From Conidiobolus incongruus B7586 (taxonomy: Eukaryota > Entomophthoromycota > Entomophthoromycetes > Entomophthorales > Conidiobolaceae), in the NCBI GenBank assembly GCA_000697335.1, contig JNEM01000110.1, positions 1 through 17,419 of the forward strand: a stretch of DNA of 17,419 bases. Reading direction: 5' to 3'. This document shows, piece by piece, positions 1-9,404 of this stretch. Positions within the stretch are counted from its first letter, which is position 1. Every line of letters begins with the position of its first letter. The position numbers and the translations under genes are program-made. The notes beneath the pieces are model-generated. The model searched no databases. It was given only the letters and a program-made list of their open reading frames with translations, and had not been told where the DNA came from.

Positions 1-954
1 ATATTTATAAATTAAATATTAAATATTTGGAATTTATAAAAGGAATTATTTAAATTTAACTATTAAATTTTATCTTATATATTGATGAATATTGATATAA
101 AAGTTTTTTTAATATATTAATTATAATAATATATTATGGTTAATTTGTAACTATATATAATAGATTTTATTGAACTATATATATTCTATTATTTATTGGA
201 TTTTTAGTTAAATTAAAAGATATATATTTATATATTTATTAATTAAACTAAGTTTTAATTTTATTATATATTATATACTATATATTTTTATAACTAATAA
301 AAATTATTTTATGTTTTTTTATAATATTATCATATTACTCAATATATTTTGTAAATATACTAAAAACCAAAATTATAATAATAGATATAATCCTTTAGGT
401 TTTAATAAATTTTAGATAATTTCTTTTCTAATTTTAAAATAATTTAATTAATGGTAAAGTATATTTAAAAAAATTTTTCTTTATAATCTTTTTGTCAATT
501 TAAAATCATTTTAAAAGTTTTATGAATAAGTAAAATAATAATAATAAATAAAAGCTTAAGTTAATTATTATTGGGTTTAATTATATCAAATTTAATAATA
601 GACTTACGAAAGTTAATCTTTTAATAAAAAACATTATTTATCCTTATATATAGTTTAGAGCTATATACTCTGCTTTTTATTTTGTATATAATTTTTTTTG
701 AAAATAATAATATAATTGAACAATAATAATTTAAAAAATTTCCCATTTTATTGATTTCAAGGTAATTTATAAATTTAAAATAATTGTTGAAAAATTTTTA
801 AATTTACTAAAGCAATTTACAAAATATTCAGAAATTTAATTTTTTATCAAAAAGGTAAAAAACAAGATATGGAAAATTTTATAATAATTATTAAGCTTAA
901 ATATATTATTCAGTCATGTTTCAAGCTTCGGTTGAAAACTAAAAATATAAAAAA
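1..954. other. AT-rich spacer, no gene seen
   Basis: Almost entirely A and T, with short A/T homopolymers and stops frequent in all six frames. I found no coding segment, tRNA or rRNA. The patch near 600-680 is slightly less AT-rich but resembles nothing I know. It lies downstream of copy A and probably holds that gene's 3' flank. Confidence 0.6.
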
Positions 955-960
955 TTTATT
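955..960 (-). terminator. candidate polyadenylation signal of copy A
   Basis: On the minus strand this reads AATAAA, about 48 nt after the stop codon of copy A. That is a normal distance for a eukaryotic poly(A) signal. AATAAA is expected often by chance in such AT-rich DNA, so this is only a candidate. Confidence 0.3.
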
Positions 961-1007
961 TAATATATTCAATAATGATAAAATGAGTTATATAATTAGA
1001 TAAAGAA

Positions 1008-2942
1008 TTAAGTTAGTAGTTGTAATTTGGATTGATTGGATAATTTGGGAGGTTTAGGAGGAGGGCAACCTGGTGCAAGTCTGAAACCAGCACTCAAATT
1101 AGCTAAAGGAGGATCGTTCCTCATAGACAACCAGAAGAGTGCACTTCTTTTTTGGATTAGTACATCCCCAAGTTGTTTTTGAAAGATGAAATTGAGAAAT
1201 GATACCAATATGGAAGTGATTTTTTTGTTCGCAATATCCGCTAGCTCGCAGAATACTTTTAATTTCGAGCCAGCGTCGTTGTGGTCGATGAAATGTTGGA
1301 GCAAACGTATACCACTCCATGCAATAGAGAGGATGAAATTTTTGGTTCCCGCTGCGTATAGCGTCATCCAGACCCCTTGACTCACCATCAGGAGAGAAAG
1401 GGAGGTGCAGCTTAGTAAAAATTCTGTGAAGATCGACACATATGCAGAATCATCAAGTTGATTTGATCGGTCTGGTAGGTGAGGCATCAATAGGAAGAGA
1501 GTTGCTCCATGGTAATAGAGATGAAGACCAGTTACTAAAGCTAAATGGTTCGGTTTAAAGTGGCAAGACTGGATAAAGTTTGTAAATTTCACTCTCCAAT
1601 CGTCTAGGTCATTTTTGATAATGTCCATTTCTTTTTTTAGTTTTGTGGTTGGATAATATCCATTACCATATTTTGTGATAGTGTTATGGTTGTATAACCT
1701 AACTCTCTCGAAAATAGGAAGACCCAAATAAAGATAGTAAATAAGTTTAGCTTCAAGGGTACTGGTCCATCCTAGTCCATCACAATCAGCAAACAGTGCA
1801 TTTAATGCAGGTGCTATATTTGGAAGAGTTTCTTCAAAAGCATACCCTTCAATTGGAACTTTAGCAGTTAATACAATACTAGAATAAAACAACATACATG
1901 ACCAAATTACTAAATTTTGCTCCCAATTTAATAATTCAATAAAATTATTCTTAGGCTTGGTAGCCAGAATATAATTCATGGGCTGAGTAAAATTTTCAAA
2001 CCAACCGAGTTTTTGAGCCAAATTTTTGGAAGTGCTGTATGACCTTGTACCTGAACTGTAGTCCAATTGACAAGATATAAGAAGTATCTGAATCTGGCAA
2101 GGGTATGTGCTGGGATCATTTTGATCAATTAGCATCAGTAAAGACTGTGATCTTTCGAAGTAAAATTCCGCTAATTGAGAGTAATTTACCGGAGTACGGT
2201 AAGGCTCAACTGCAAGATACTGGCATGAACAGCACATAATAATAGCAAGTAATGACTGAAAATCTATATTATTCCAGTGACACTTTAATCGATAGTTGAA
2301 ATAGTCCGGATGCACTAAGGTGAAAAATGGGTTGTAATATTTAAAAAACAATTTGAGTAAGTGTTGCTCTAATTGATCCAAGCATCTTTTAAATTCGATT
2401 ATTTGAGGTTTTACTAAAGTTTGAGGATCAATTCCGATTGACGTAGAATCTAAAGCAGGTCCTCTATAAACTGGAGCTTCGAAAGGATAGTGCAAACTGA
2501 TATTCAGAGAGTTAGATATGAGCCTATCCATCAGTTGTAACTCCCATGAAGGAAGCATACAGAACAGTTGAGTAATTAACCCTTGATTCATAGCTTTTGA
2601 AGGTGTTGAAAAATGATGTTGAATGAAACTTCTAACATTTTGGTCCTGAATATTGTTTTTAACATTAAATTTCAATGGGTTAGGAGTTTTGGTATAATCG
2701 ACGAAAACATATTGGTTAGTATCTGTGTTATTTTGCTTTGGGTTGAGTTTGATAGATGTTGATGAATTAGAACTAGTTTTATGTGATTCTTCAGGCTCTT
2801 TGGCTTTATTTTCTTGGTCTGTTTTCATTATATGCAGCCGAAAAGTTCCTTTTCTGGAGCATGACATAGGATGTGGCTTTCTAGGATGCTTTCCCGTAGA
2901 AAGGATTTTATACTTTTTAATTTCAGTTGATTTGTTAGTCAT
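1008..2942 (-). CDS. copy A: MHR (Fungal_trans-like) regulator without zinc cluster
   Basis: Uninterrupted 644-codon gene. The start is the first in-frame ATG (2942-2940). The frame is open further upstream only to a TTG at 2996 and closes at a TGA at 3008-3006, and this ATG puts PRK at residues 20-22 and DQ at 42-43, exactly as in copy D. Order of parts: basic N-terminal module (1-48), polar linker rich in S, N and T (49-86), conserved NPLKF (88-92), HHFSTP (109-114), HYPF..PVYRG (151-161), then the MHR-like core with QHLLKLFF (193-200), VHPDYF (210-215) and DFQSLLAIIMCC (227-238). It ends in a proline-rich PPKPPKL tail. The MHR is known as the regulatory domain of Gal4-class fungal transcription factors; the usual Zn2Cys6 cluster (six spaced cysteines) is absent. 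A nuclear regulatory role is inferred. The last ~500 nt are visibly more GC-rich than the rest. Confidence 0.88.
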   Translation of the reverse strand: MTNKSTEIKKYKILSTGKHPRKPHPMSCSRKGTFRLHIMKTDQENKAKEPEESHKTSSNSSTSIKLNPKQNNTDTNQYVFVDYTKTPNPLKFNVKNNIQDQNVRSFIQHHFSTPSKAMNQGLITQLFCMLPSWELQLMDRLISNSLNISLHYPFEAPVYRGPALDSTSIGIDPQTLVKPQIIEFKRCLDQLEQHLLKLFFKYYNPFFTLVHPDYFNYRLKCHWNNIDFQSLLAIIMCCSCQYLAVEPYRTPVNYSQLAEFYFERSQSLLMLIDQNDPSTYPCQIQILLISCQLDYSSGTRSYSTSKNLAQKLGWFENFTQPMNYILATKPKNNFIELLNWEQNLVIWSCMLFYSSIVLTAKVPIEGYAFEETLPNIAPALNALFADCDGLGWTSTLEAKLIYYLYLGLPIFERVRLYNHNTITKYGNGYYPTTKLKKEMDIIKNDLDDWRVKFTNFIQSCHFKPNHLALVTGLHLYYHGATLFLLMPHLPDRSNQLDDSAYVSIFTEFLLSCTSLSLLMVSQGVWMTLYAAGTKNFILSIAWSGIRLLQHFIDHNDAGSKLKVFCELADIANKKITSILVSFLNFIFQKQLGDVLIQKRSALFWLSMRNDPPLANLSAGFRLAPGCPPPKPPKLSNQSKLQLLT

Positions 2943-2987
2943 TGGTCCTCTAGATACAAACTTCAATGTTATGCAAATAAGAAAATG

Positions 2988-2993
2988 TTTATA
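2988..2993 (-). promoter_or_regulatory. candidate TATA box of copy A
   Basis: The minus strand reads TATAAA about 46 nt before the ATG of copy A. Copies C and D have TATA-like sequences about 25-30 nt before their starts, so short leaders may be usual in this family. Such hexamers are common by chance here. Confidence 0.25.
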
Positions 2994-3304
2994 CAAAATA
3001 GTATTTCAGATAGCTAGCATTTGATAAGCTAGAGGAAATTGTATACAAGTTTAAGATTATATATTGTCTCTCTGTTGGATGAACTATCAAGAAAAAATCT
3101 ATCAAGGAGCTAAATTAAATGATGATATTATTGGAATATTATATAAAAAAGTGATATATTAATAAAAAATATAGATGACTTGATTCTTTAAAGACTATTT
3201 AAATACTCAATTTATCAATTTTCAGTGGGATAAATTCCATGATTTATTCACTTAAACATACTGTTTTCAAACTTTATGTTAAAACTAATATCGTTTCAGT
3301 TAAT

Positions 3305-3326
3305 TAGATTCCATAATCGGAATCTA
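3305..3326. repeat. 8-bp perfect inverted repeat
   Basis: The arms TAGATTCC (3305-3312) and GGAATCTA (3319-3326) are perfect reverse complements around a 6-nt spacer. It lies about 360 bp upstream of copy A's start and could be a dimeric protein-binding site or simple chance. It does not have the CGG/CCG half sites typical of Gal4-class proteins. Confidence 0.4.
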
Positions 3327-4349
3327 CTTATATTGTCACCAATATACATTAAACATGATTTTAAATAGGATTTTATCGTCTGATTATTCTAAATATATTA
3401 TTTCTCATTCAATTTACACACTTGAAAATATAAACTTGAACATTATTCTACAAATCATATCAAATATATTAATCTTGTTGAATTAAAAATCAAAATTCAT
3501 TGTTATCATATTTATTCAAATTATATTTGAATTTTTTTACTGAAAATTCAATTATTGACAAAAGAAATTCTTTATGAAATTGGCTTTATTTAAAACAGAA
3601 AACATCTTAGACATATAACCGTGTATTGTATTGATTTTGGAATAGCAACCCTGTCCTATTAGTTAGGATATAATGAACAAATGTTTTGTTAAGTATATCT
3701 AAATTGATTTATTCAACAGTGTAATATGACCCCTGAAAGTATAGTTTTGTTCACTTTGTATAACTATTCAAAAAAGGTATTATTAAAATGATCACAAAAT
3801 ATTTGATAAAATTTTTTCCAAAATATTCCATCAACTTATTCAAGTAAAATGTAAATGATACAAAATATAATATTTTAAATATTATTAATATTTGAATTAA
3901 TTTCTCAAAATCCTTCATTATTCATAGATTTCAAAATAGAGATTATCAATTGTAAATGTTTGTTTTTGCGATAAAATATTAAAAAATTTCATTTACCTAA
4001 TTAGGTAGTTTCCTATTTCAATAATTGTCACCAATTATTGCTTGAAAATCACCCACGCCTTGAAATAAGAACAGAATATCAACTATGGCTGGATATAATA
4101 GGTAATTGTATAAATATGGCAGTTGTTGATATGACGATGAGGAGCGCCACGATTGTATTATGAAAAGCTATATAATTCATGTATTTGTTCAATAGACTTT
4201 ACTAATACTATAGTCTGTTGACATTCATTTTTCAGGATAAAGTATTATAATCAGATGTTTTTAGGTTCTTTCAACTATGGTGAAACAATAGTGTCATTAT
4301 TCTACTTATCATATGCTGAAAATATAATTTTGTAATAATTTATTCTTGA

Positions 4350-4372
4350 TTTTTATATTTTTATATTTTTAT
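4350..4372. repeat. short tandem repeat, unit TTTTTATA
   Basis: Almost three copies of an 8-nt TTTTTATA unit in tandem. This is a simple AT repeat with no sign of function. Confidence 0.6.
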
Positions 4373-4651
4373 CTAATATACAATACTTAATTCATATCAA
4401 ATACGTATCATTTGCCTTCTATATTTGTAATGTACTGATTTTCACATTTGATGTTTAACCATGATTATTTTAGTAAATAAATTCAGTAATTATTAAATAT
4501 ATACCCATTATCCCTAGATATTATTATTAACAAGAATGTTGATATAATTATATTTGTCTAAATATGACGAATATAAAAATGTATTAGTAACGGGTAAAAT
4601 ATAATTATATAAAATTTATTATCATAGAAATTGAAATAACAAACAATTTAG

Positions 4652-4704
4652 TTAATCGCACTACAAGACAAATTACTTCGATCGATGACTTTCAGGGCGA
4701 TTAA
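4652..4704. repeat. inverted repeat TTAATCGC / GCGATTAA
   Basis: The arms TTAATCGC (4652-4659) and GCGATTAA (4697-4704) are perfect 8-bp reverse complements separated by 37 nt that contain the palindrome TCGATCGA. CGC-containing words are rare in this spacer. The heptamer CGCACTA occurs here (4657) and again at 4729 and 4871, so the patch may belong to the same decayed repeat as the hairpin just downstream. Confidence 0.4.
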
Positions 4705-4829
4705 TATAAATTAAAGAATATAATCTTACGCACTAAGTTACTTTTTGGAATAGTTAATAATTTGAAAAAATATGTTTAAATCTTTAACATCATATTCAGG
4801 TATTGAATAAATTATTTAATATCGGTAGA

Positions 4830-4977
4830 GAGGGACAAAAATTTTTATAATGATTAGGAAAACGCATTTCCGCACTAGTTGAAAGAAGAATCAATTTGAT
4901 AATTTTCATCAATATTTAAATAAACAATATCAAATTGCGTCCTAAGTAGTGAGTATATTGAAACTTTTTGTCCCCAT
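4830..4977. mobile_element. possible MITE-like hairpin remnant
   Basis: The outer arms GGGACAAAAA (from about 4832) and TTTTTGTCCC (to about 4974) are perfect reverse complements. An inner perfect pair, CAATTTGATA (4892-4901) and TATCAAATTG (4928-4937), sits inside them, with a weaker middle pair between (GCACTAGTT against AGTAGTGAG). The left arm carries about 18 extra bases. Nested terminal-inverted-repeat structure of about 150 bp without coding capacity is typical of MITEs, the non-autonomous relatives of DNA transposons. I see no clear target-site duplication and cannot name a family. A transcribed hairpin RNA or chance are alternatives. Confidence 0.4.
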
Positions 4978-4990
4978 AATTGATAGATTA

Positions 4991-7257
4991 ATAAAACTTC
5001 AGGTGTATACTAAAATATCTTCAGATTGCACAATAATCCTCACTTAAGATTTGAAACATCTTTCAAATCTTTTAACATTCAAACACATTTTGGAAATATT
5101 AGAGTTACTGACATTCGGATTATAATTGAATTTCAAATATTTTCACCAAATATTTTATTATATATATTTTATGTATCTTAATATCGATAACAAATTAATA
5201 ATAGATATTTATTTTATTTCAATTTTCAATATCCATATAAACTAAAAAATATTATGATCAATAAATTCTTACTTTATGGTTGGTTAGTAGATTGCCCTCG
5301 ATAGTATGATGTTTATATTTTATTATTAATTAAATTTCCATATCAGCTTTGTCCATAAATTATATATAGTTTTATGACTATAATTGATTTTTATATATTT
5401 TACATTTGGTATATATTAAATGTATTAATAAAGTATTAAATCAAAATATTGATTAATAGTAAAGTTTTCAAAATATATAAAATAAATTGTAAATATTTTA
5501 ATTGAATCAATAAACTATAATATAATAGACTAACCAATTCACCCTTAATTAAATTCATTAATTTCTAAAAAATATTTTATAATGTTTATTTTTTATTCGA
5601 TAACTTTAATTTTAATATGATATATATAATATACTAATAATTTTAATTTTTTTTATTTGAAATCCTAATATTTATCATATTCTATATAAATTGAATATTA
5701 ATACCATTATATTGAAACATTTTATATTAAAACATCAAAATATTACAGTATTATTAGTTGATATTGACCAATATTAAACACCAAGTTAACTACTAATAAT
5801 ATATTCAAAATATAATTTTAATATATCTTAAATATGGAAATGCTATATATTTACTTTTAGAATATATTAAATATAATTAGTTATAATAAATATTAAGAGG
5901 AAATATGATAGTATAATCAGTATATTGAAATTATTTTGGAGATATATAAATTCTATCATATACCAGCAATCGTTTAATTATTTTACTTAATATAAAATAT
6001 AAAATATGTAATATATAGTATTTTAATCAAATGATTAGTCTAATATAGAGAAAAATTTCAAAAATATACTTAAAATTGATTTATTTAATAAATCATTATA
6101 GGAAGTGCTTACTATGTTCTTATGAAATAATATAATGTTTTTCATTTATTCAACAATTGATTATGGCAAATAAATATATATTTCAAATTAATACCAAAAC
6201 TTTATTATATCTATTGCATAAACATACTGTGAATTATATCAAATTAGAATTGAATAAATATTTTAATTTGTAAAATCATTTTTCCAATTATTATTTATTA
6301 TAATTTGAATAGGTAATACTCATTAACATAATCAGTATTTATTTTGAAGAAATAAAAGAATATAGTTATAACTGCAAATTTAATAAAATTAACATTTATT
6401 ATAAAGTAGAGTTGATATATTATAGCAGTGATGCGCTATATTTTGAATTAAAATAATTAAACATAATAAAATAGCTTTTGTTAAACACAATCAAAATTTA
6501 AATATTTAACATATAAAGAATATATTATACCATATTCTATCATACTTTTTTACTCAATTAAACCATAAAAAGTTAAACAAAGTTGTAATTTTGCTAAATA
6601 ATATAGTCTAAATAAGAAAATCATTATATTTTCTTATCAGCTATTAAAATAATATTGTTTATATAATTTACTCAATCTCATATTTTAAGTTTTATTATTC
6701 AAATTAAAAAAACGGTAATTATGATAAATCATATTAAAGAGGAAGATTTAATATTCGATTTATTTACTATTAATAAAGTAATAAATCAATATAATTCATT
6801 AACATATTTTCAAGTATTAATATTTATTACATTATTAAAAAAGTGATCAGATTATTAAATCCTATAAATTTTATTAAATATATGTGCTTTGAACACATAT
6901 ATCAAATAATATTTGAATTATAGAATAAAATTCCCTTGAGATCCATATTTAGTTTCTTAAATTCCTATTAAAATTTAACCCGTTTTTATAAATATTATCA
7001 TTTTCAAGCCATTTGTATATCATTTTTAAATCTACTTAAATAGGATAATTTATACAAATGACTAAATTAAAAAACTCATTAAATATTGAATTATAAGAAA
7101 AAAATTAAAACTATACATATTGTTATAAAATGCTGATTAAGATCCAATATTTGGAGATTTTTAAAACAAAAATATTTGATATGACAAATAATTTAAAGAA
7201 ATATAATTTACCATTGAATGAGATCATTGGTTTTAATATATATAAATGCAAAAATGG
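4991..7257. other. long AT-rich spacer between copies A and B
   Basis: Very A/T-dominated, stops in every frame, no open reading frame of interest and no RNA gene recognised. The only small structure noted is a perfect 9-bp stem at 6878-6902. The end of the spacer next to copy B should once have held that copy's last ~60 codons, but I could not align it to the family. Confidence 0.55.
6878..6902. repeat. perfect 9-bp stem with 7-nt loop
   Basis: ATATATGTG (6878-6886) pairs with CACATATAT (6894-6902). It has no T-tract and no neighbouring gene, so it is probably incidental. Confidence 0.35.
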
Positions 7258-8957
7258 AGTTGTTAGTCAAATGATAAATTAAATCGAAGTTCAGAATTGT
7301 AGCAAGTTATCGAATAATTGTTATATTTGATAAGAATTGTAAAGTGTGGAGGCTTTCAAGATCAATACAAAATCTTACTCAGTCCCATGATATTGACATT
7401 GTTAGGCCCTTGGTTCCACTTGGGCAGATTATTGTCCATATAGCTTAGCATGCCATGAGTAGATAGATTGATATGACTCACAAAAAGAATTCATAATATA
7501 ATTTGATATAAATTGTAAACTGAAGTTGAATTGCATTTTGAGGTAGGTGAGGCATCAGAATTATAAAAATAGTTTGATGTTAGTTTAGGTGTAGAATCGT
7601 TACTAAAACTAGTTCATTTTATTTGAAATGATATCGATCACAATACTGAGTAAATTATTCCTTTCATTGTATTAGATTTGGTTTAATTACAAGTTGCGTA
7701 ATCTGGTTTTTGTTTAGGTTTAATGTGATTCGATTCTGTGACAATAAAATGTGATTTTATAATCTCATTCATGTCAATATAGGATGTCCCTTGTAAAGAT
7801 GGTAAATTAGACGAGCTTCGAGAGACTTATCCATCTTTGATTGTCCTTTAGATAAAATAAAGCCTCCAATGGTGATAAAATATGGGGAATTTGAGATTCA
7901 AATTTAATGTGAAAATTTGTAGTGACCGCAATTGTATGGAAAAAATTTTAAAAATCAAGTGAGAATGTTTTTCTGTCAATCGTAAACTTTGATTAAATCT
8001 TGGCACCTAAGCTTCAGTAAAAGAATTGCATCCCTAGATTGAATAGTTCTTATCCCAGTGCATCTATTTAGACAGTATAGTAGCTTCGCTAAAACTTGAT
8101 CTAACCAAGTTATAGTCTAAATCAAGTGATAAAATTGAATTTGAATTCAACTTGGAAATTACATAACATCTGTTGGATCATTTATTGTGTATAAACTCTG
8201 AGCTCTTTCGAAATAAAATCCCTCTAGTTGAAAAGTGCCAACGGAAATGTCTAAATCACGAAGTAGACAACACAATGTAGTACGATACTTTATAAAGATC
8301 GCAAGTCCATTTAATTGCAATTATTTTTTGATCTGTGTTCATAAAAAATCAGGGTAGACAAGTGTAAAAAAGGATTAAGATATCTAAAATAGCTTCAATA
8401 TATCATTTTCAATTCGCTATAAACCTTCTATCTTAATTGTCTGTCGACAGATGAAACTAATTTTACTATGATCATTTGATATGACAGCTTGAGCTGATCC
8501 TCTATATTCATGAGATTCAAATGGGTAGTGGAGTGGAATTCTCAGCCAATTAGAGATGAGACGGCCCATAAACTTTCAGTCTCATAGGGGATGCTATTTC
8601 AGTCAGCTGGAGGGCAGGTGTTGAAAAGTGGGTAGATACCAAGTGTCTCAATTTCTCAACCTGATCACTGTAATGAATTATAAGCTTCACTGGGTTTGGT
8701 GCTGAAAAACAGTCATTATGAATGAATAGCCTAGAGTTTGGATCCTAAATCAATTTGCTCGCCATGATGAAACTGAAGAATTTGTGGGTATTTCTATTTG
8801 GTTTGATTAATAGATTTGGCTTGGAGGCTCGATTTGGTTGCATGGTGTGTGCTCTAAATACATTTTTCCTTACACAAGTTAAATGTCTTGGCTACCTAAA
8901 ATTTTTTGTACAGTCTAGGAATTTGAAAGTTTTTTTATTGAAATTTTGATCCACAGT
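7258..8957 (-). pseudogene. copy B: decayed MHR regulator pseudogene
   Basis: Aligns along most of copy A on the same strand, in pieces in several frames. From the lost start (codon 1 reads ACT at 8957-8955, followed by GTG) the N-terminal module is recognisable: KK at 8-9, K18, R21, then a TAG at codon 22, and C28.RK..FR.H.M as in A. The NPVK motif at codons 88-91 falls at exactly the same distance from the start as NPLK in A. Next come HYSDQVEKLR, HFSTP, ISNWLRIPLHYPFES.EYRGSA, an ILKLF segment followed by TLVYPDF, and FQLEGFYFERAQSL. Further on, homology can be followed by base similarity to about 7258. There are many stops and several frameshifts. The last ~60 codons, including the PPKL tail, are not detectable, so the 3' end is deleted or beyond recognition. 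It matches A more than D in most of these segments (for example FYFERAQSL against A's FYFERSQSL). Confidence 0.85.
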
Positions 8958-9348
8958 CTATTAAATTTGAATTAGAGTCTTAGTTGTAGTAAAGAAATTT
9001 CAATAAACAAAGAAAAACGAAAATTCAAGATCAACATTCCTGCATTTGTATTGATTTTTAAAATAAACTACTGGTTTTGTTGGTTGTATTTTTAATCTCA
9101 TTTATCTTATTCCTAATAATTTTAAAATGGTTCATGCTAAACATAAAAATTTTTCAAATTCAAAATATTAACTTTCGTCTCCAATAGATCAGCGATAATT
9201 AAATTGAAAAAAATATTTTCCTCGCTAGTCATATAAATCATCTTGTTTTAACAAAGTGTAAAATATTTTTTATTAAATCTTTTTGAACTGACTTTAAGAA
9301 ATATACCATAATATTTTAATAATGACTTTTTAAAAAATATGCCATATT

Positions 9349-9362
9349 AATATATATATATA
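9349..9362. repeat. short TA microsatellite
   Basis: A run of about seven TA dinucleotides in AT-rich DNA just upstream of copy C. No function is suggested. Confidence 0.5.
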
Positions 9363-9372
9363 TTGACTTTTC

Positions 9373-9380
9373 TATATAAA
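9373..9380 (+). promoter_or_regulatory. candidate TATA box of copy C
   Basis: TATATAAA ends 24 nt before the ATG at 9405 of pseudogene C. Position and sequence fit a relict TATA element with a very short leader, but the background is AT-rich. Confidence 0.3.
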
Positions 9381-9404
9381 TACCATTAGTATTACTTTGT
9401 CAAA

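Larger units (their letters stand above)
2997..4640. other. AT-rich spacer upstream of copy A
   Basis: Contains the promoter side of copy A and no gene I can name. The notable parts are an 8-bp perfect inverted repeat at 3305-3326, a 52-codon open stretch at 4005-4163 without an early ATG, and an 8-nt tandem repeat at 4350-4372. The patches at about 3600-3760 and 4050-4160 are less AT-rich than their surroundings. Confidence 0.5.
8958..9404. promoter_or_regulatory. divergent spacer between pseudogenes B and C
   Basis: 447 bp of AT-rich DNA between the start regions of two head-to-head family copies. When both were alive it would have held both promoters. A TATATAAA lies at 9373-9380 on the C side. 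I see no shared motif or inverted symmetry between the two halves. Confidence 0.45.

Noticed and set aside
1099-1380. Open frames inside copy A on both strands
   Set aside because: Shadows of the long coding frame of copy A. The one at 2725-3024 on the plus strand is likewise antisense to A.
2943-2996. 18-codon upstream extension of copy A (662 codons in all)
   Set aside because: It starts at TTG, not ATG, and breaks the gap-free alignment of N-termini with copy D. The ATG at 2942 is the better start.
8755-8949. 64-codon plus-strand frame
   Set aside because: It is the antisense of the N-terminal part of pseudogene B, which aligns to the family on the minus strand.
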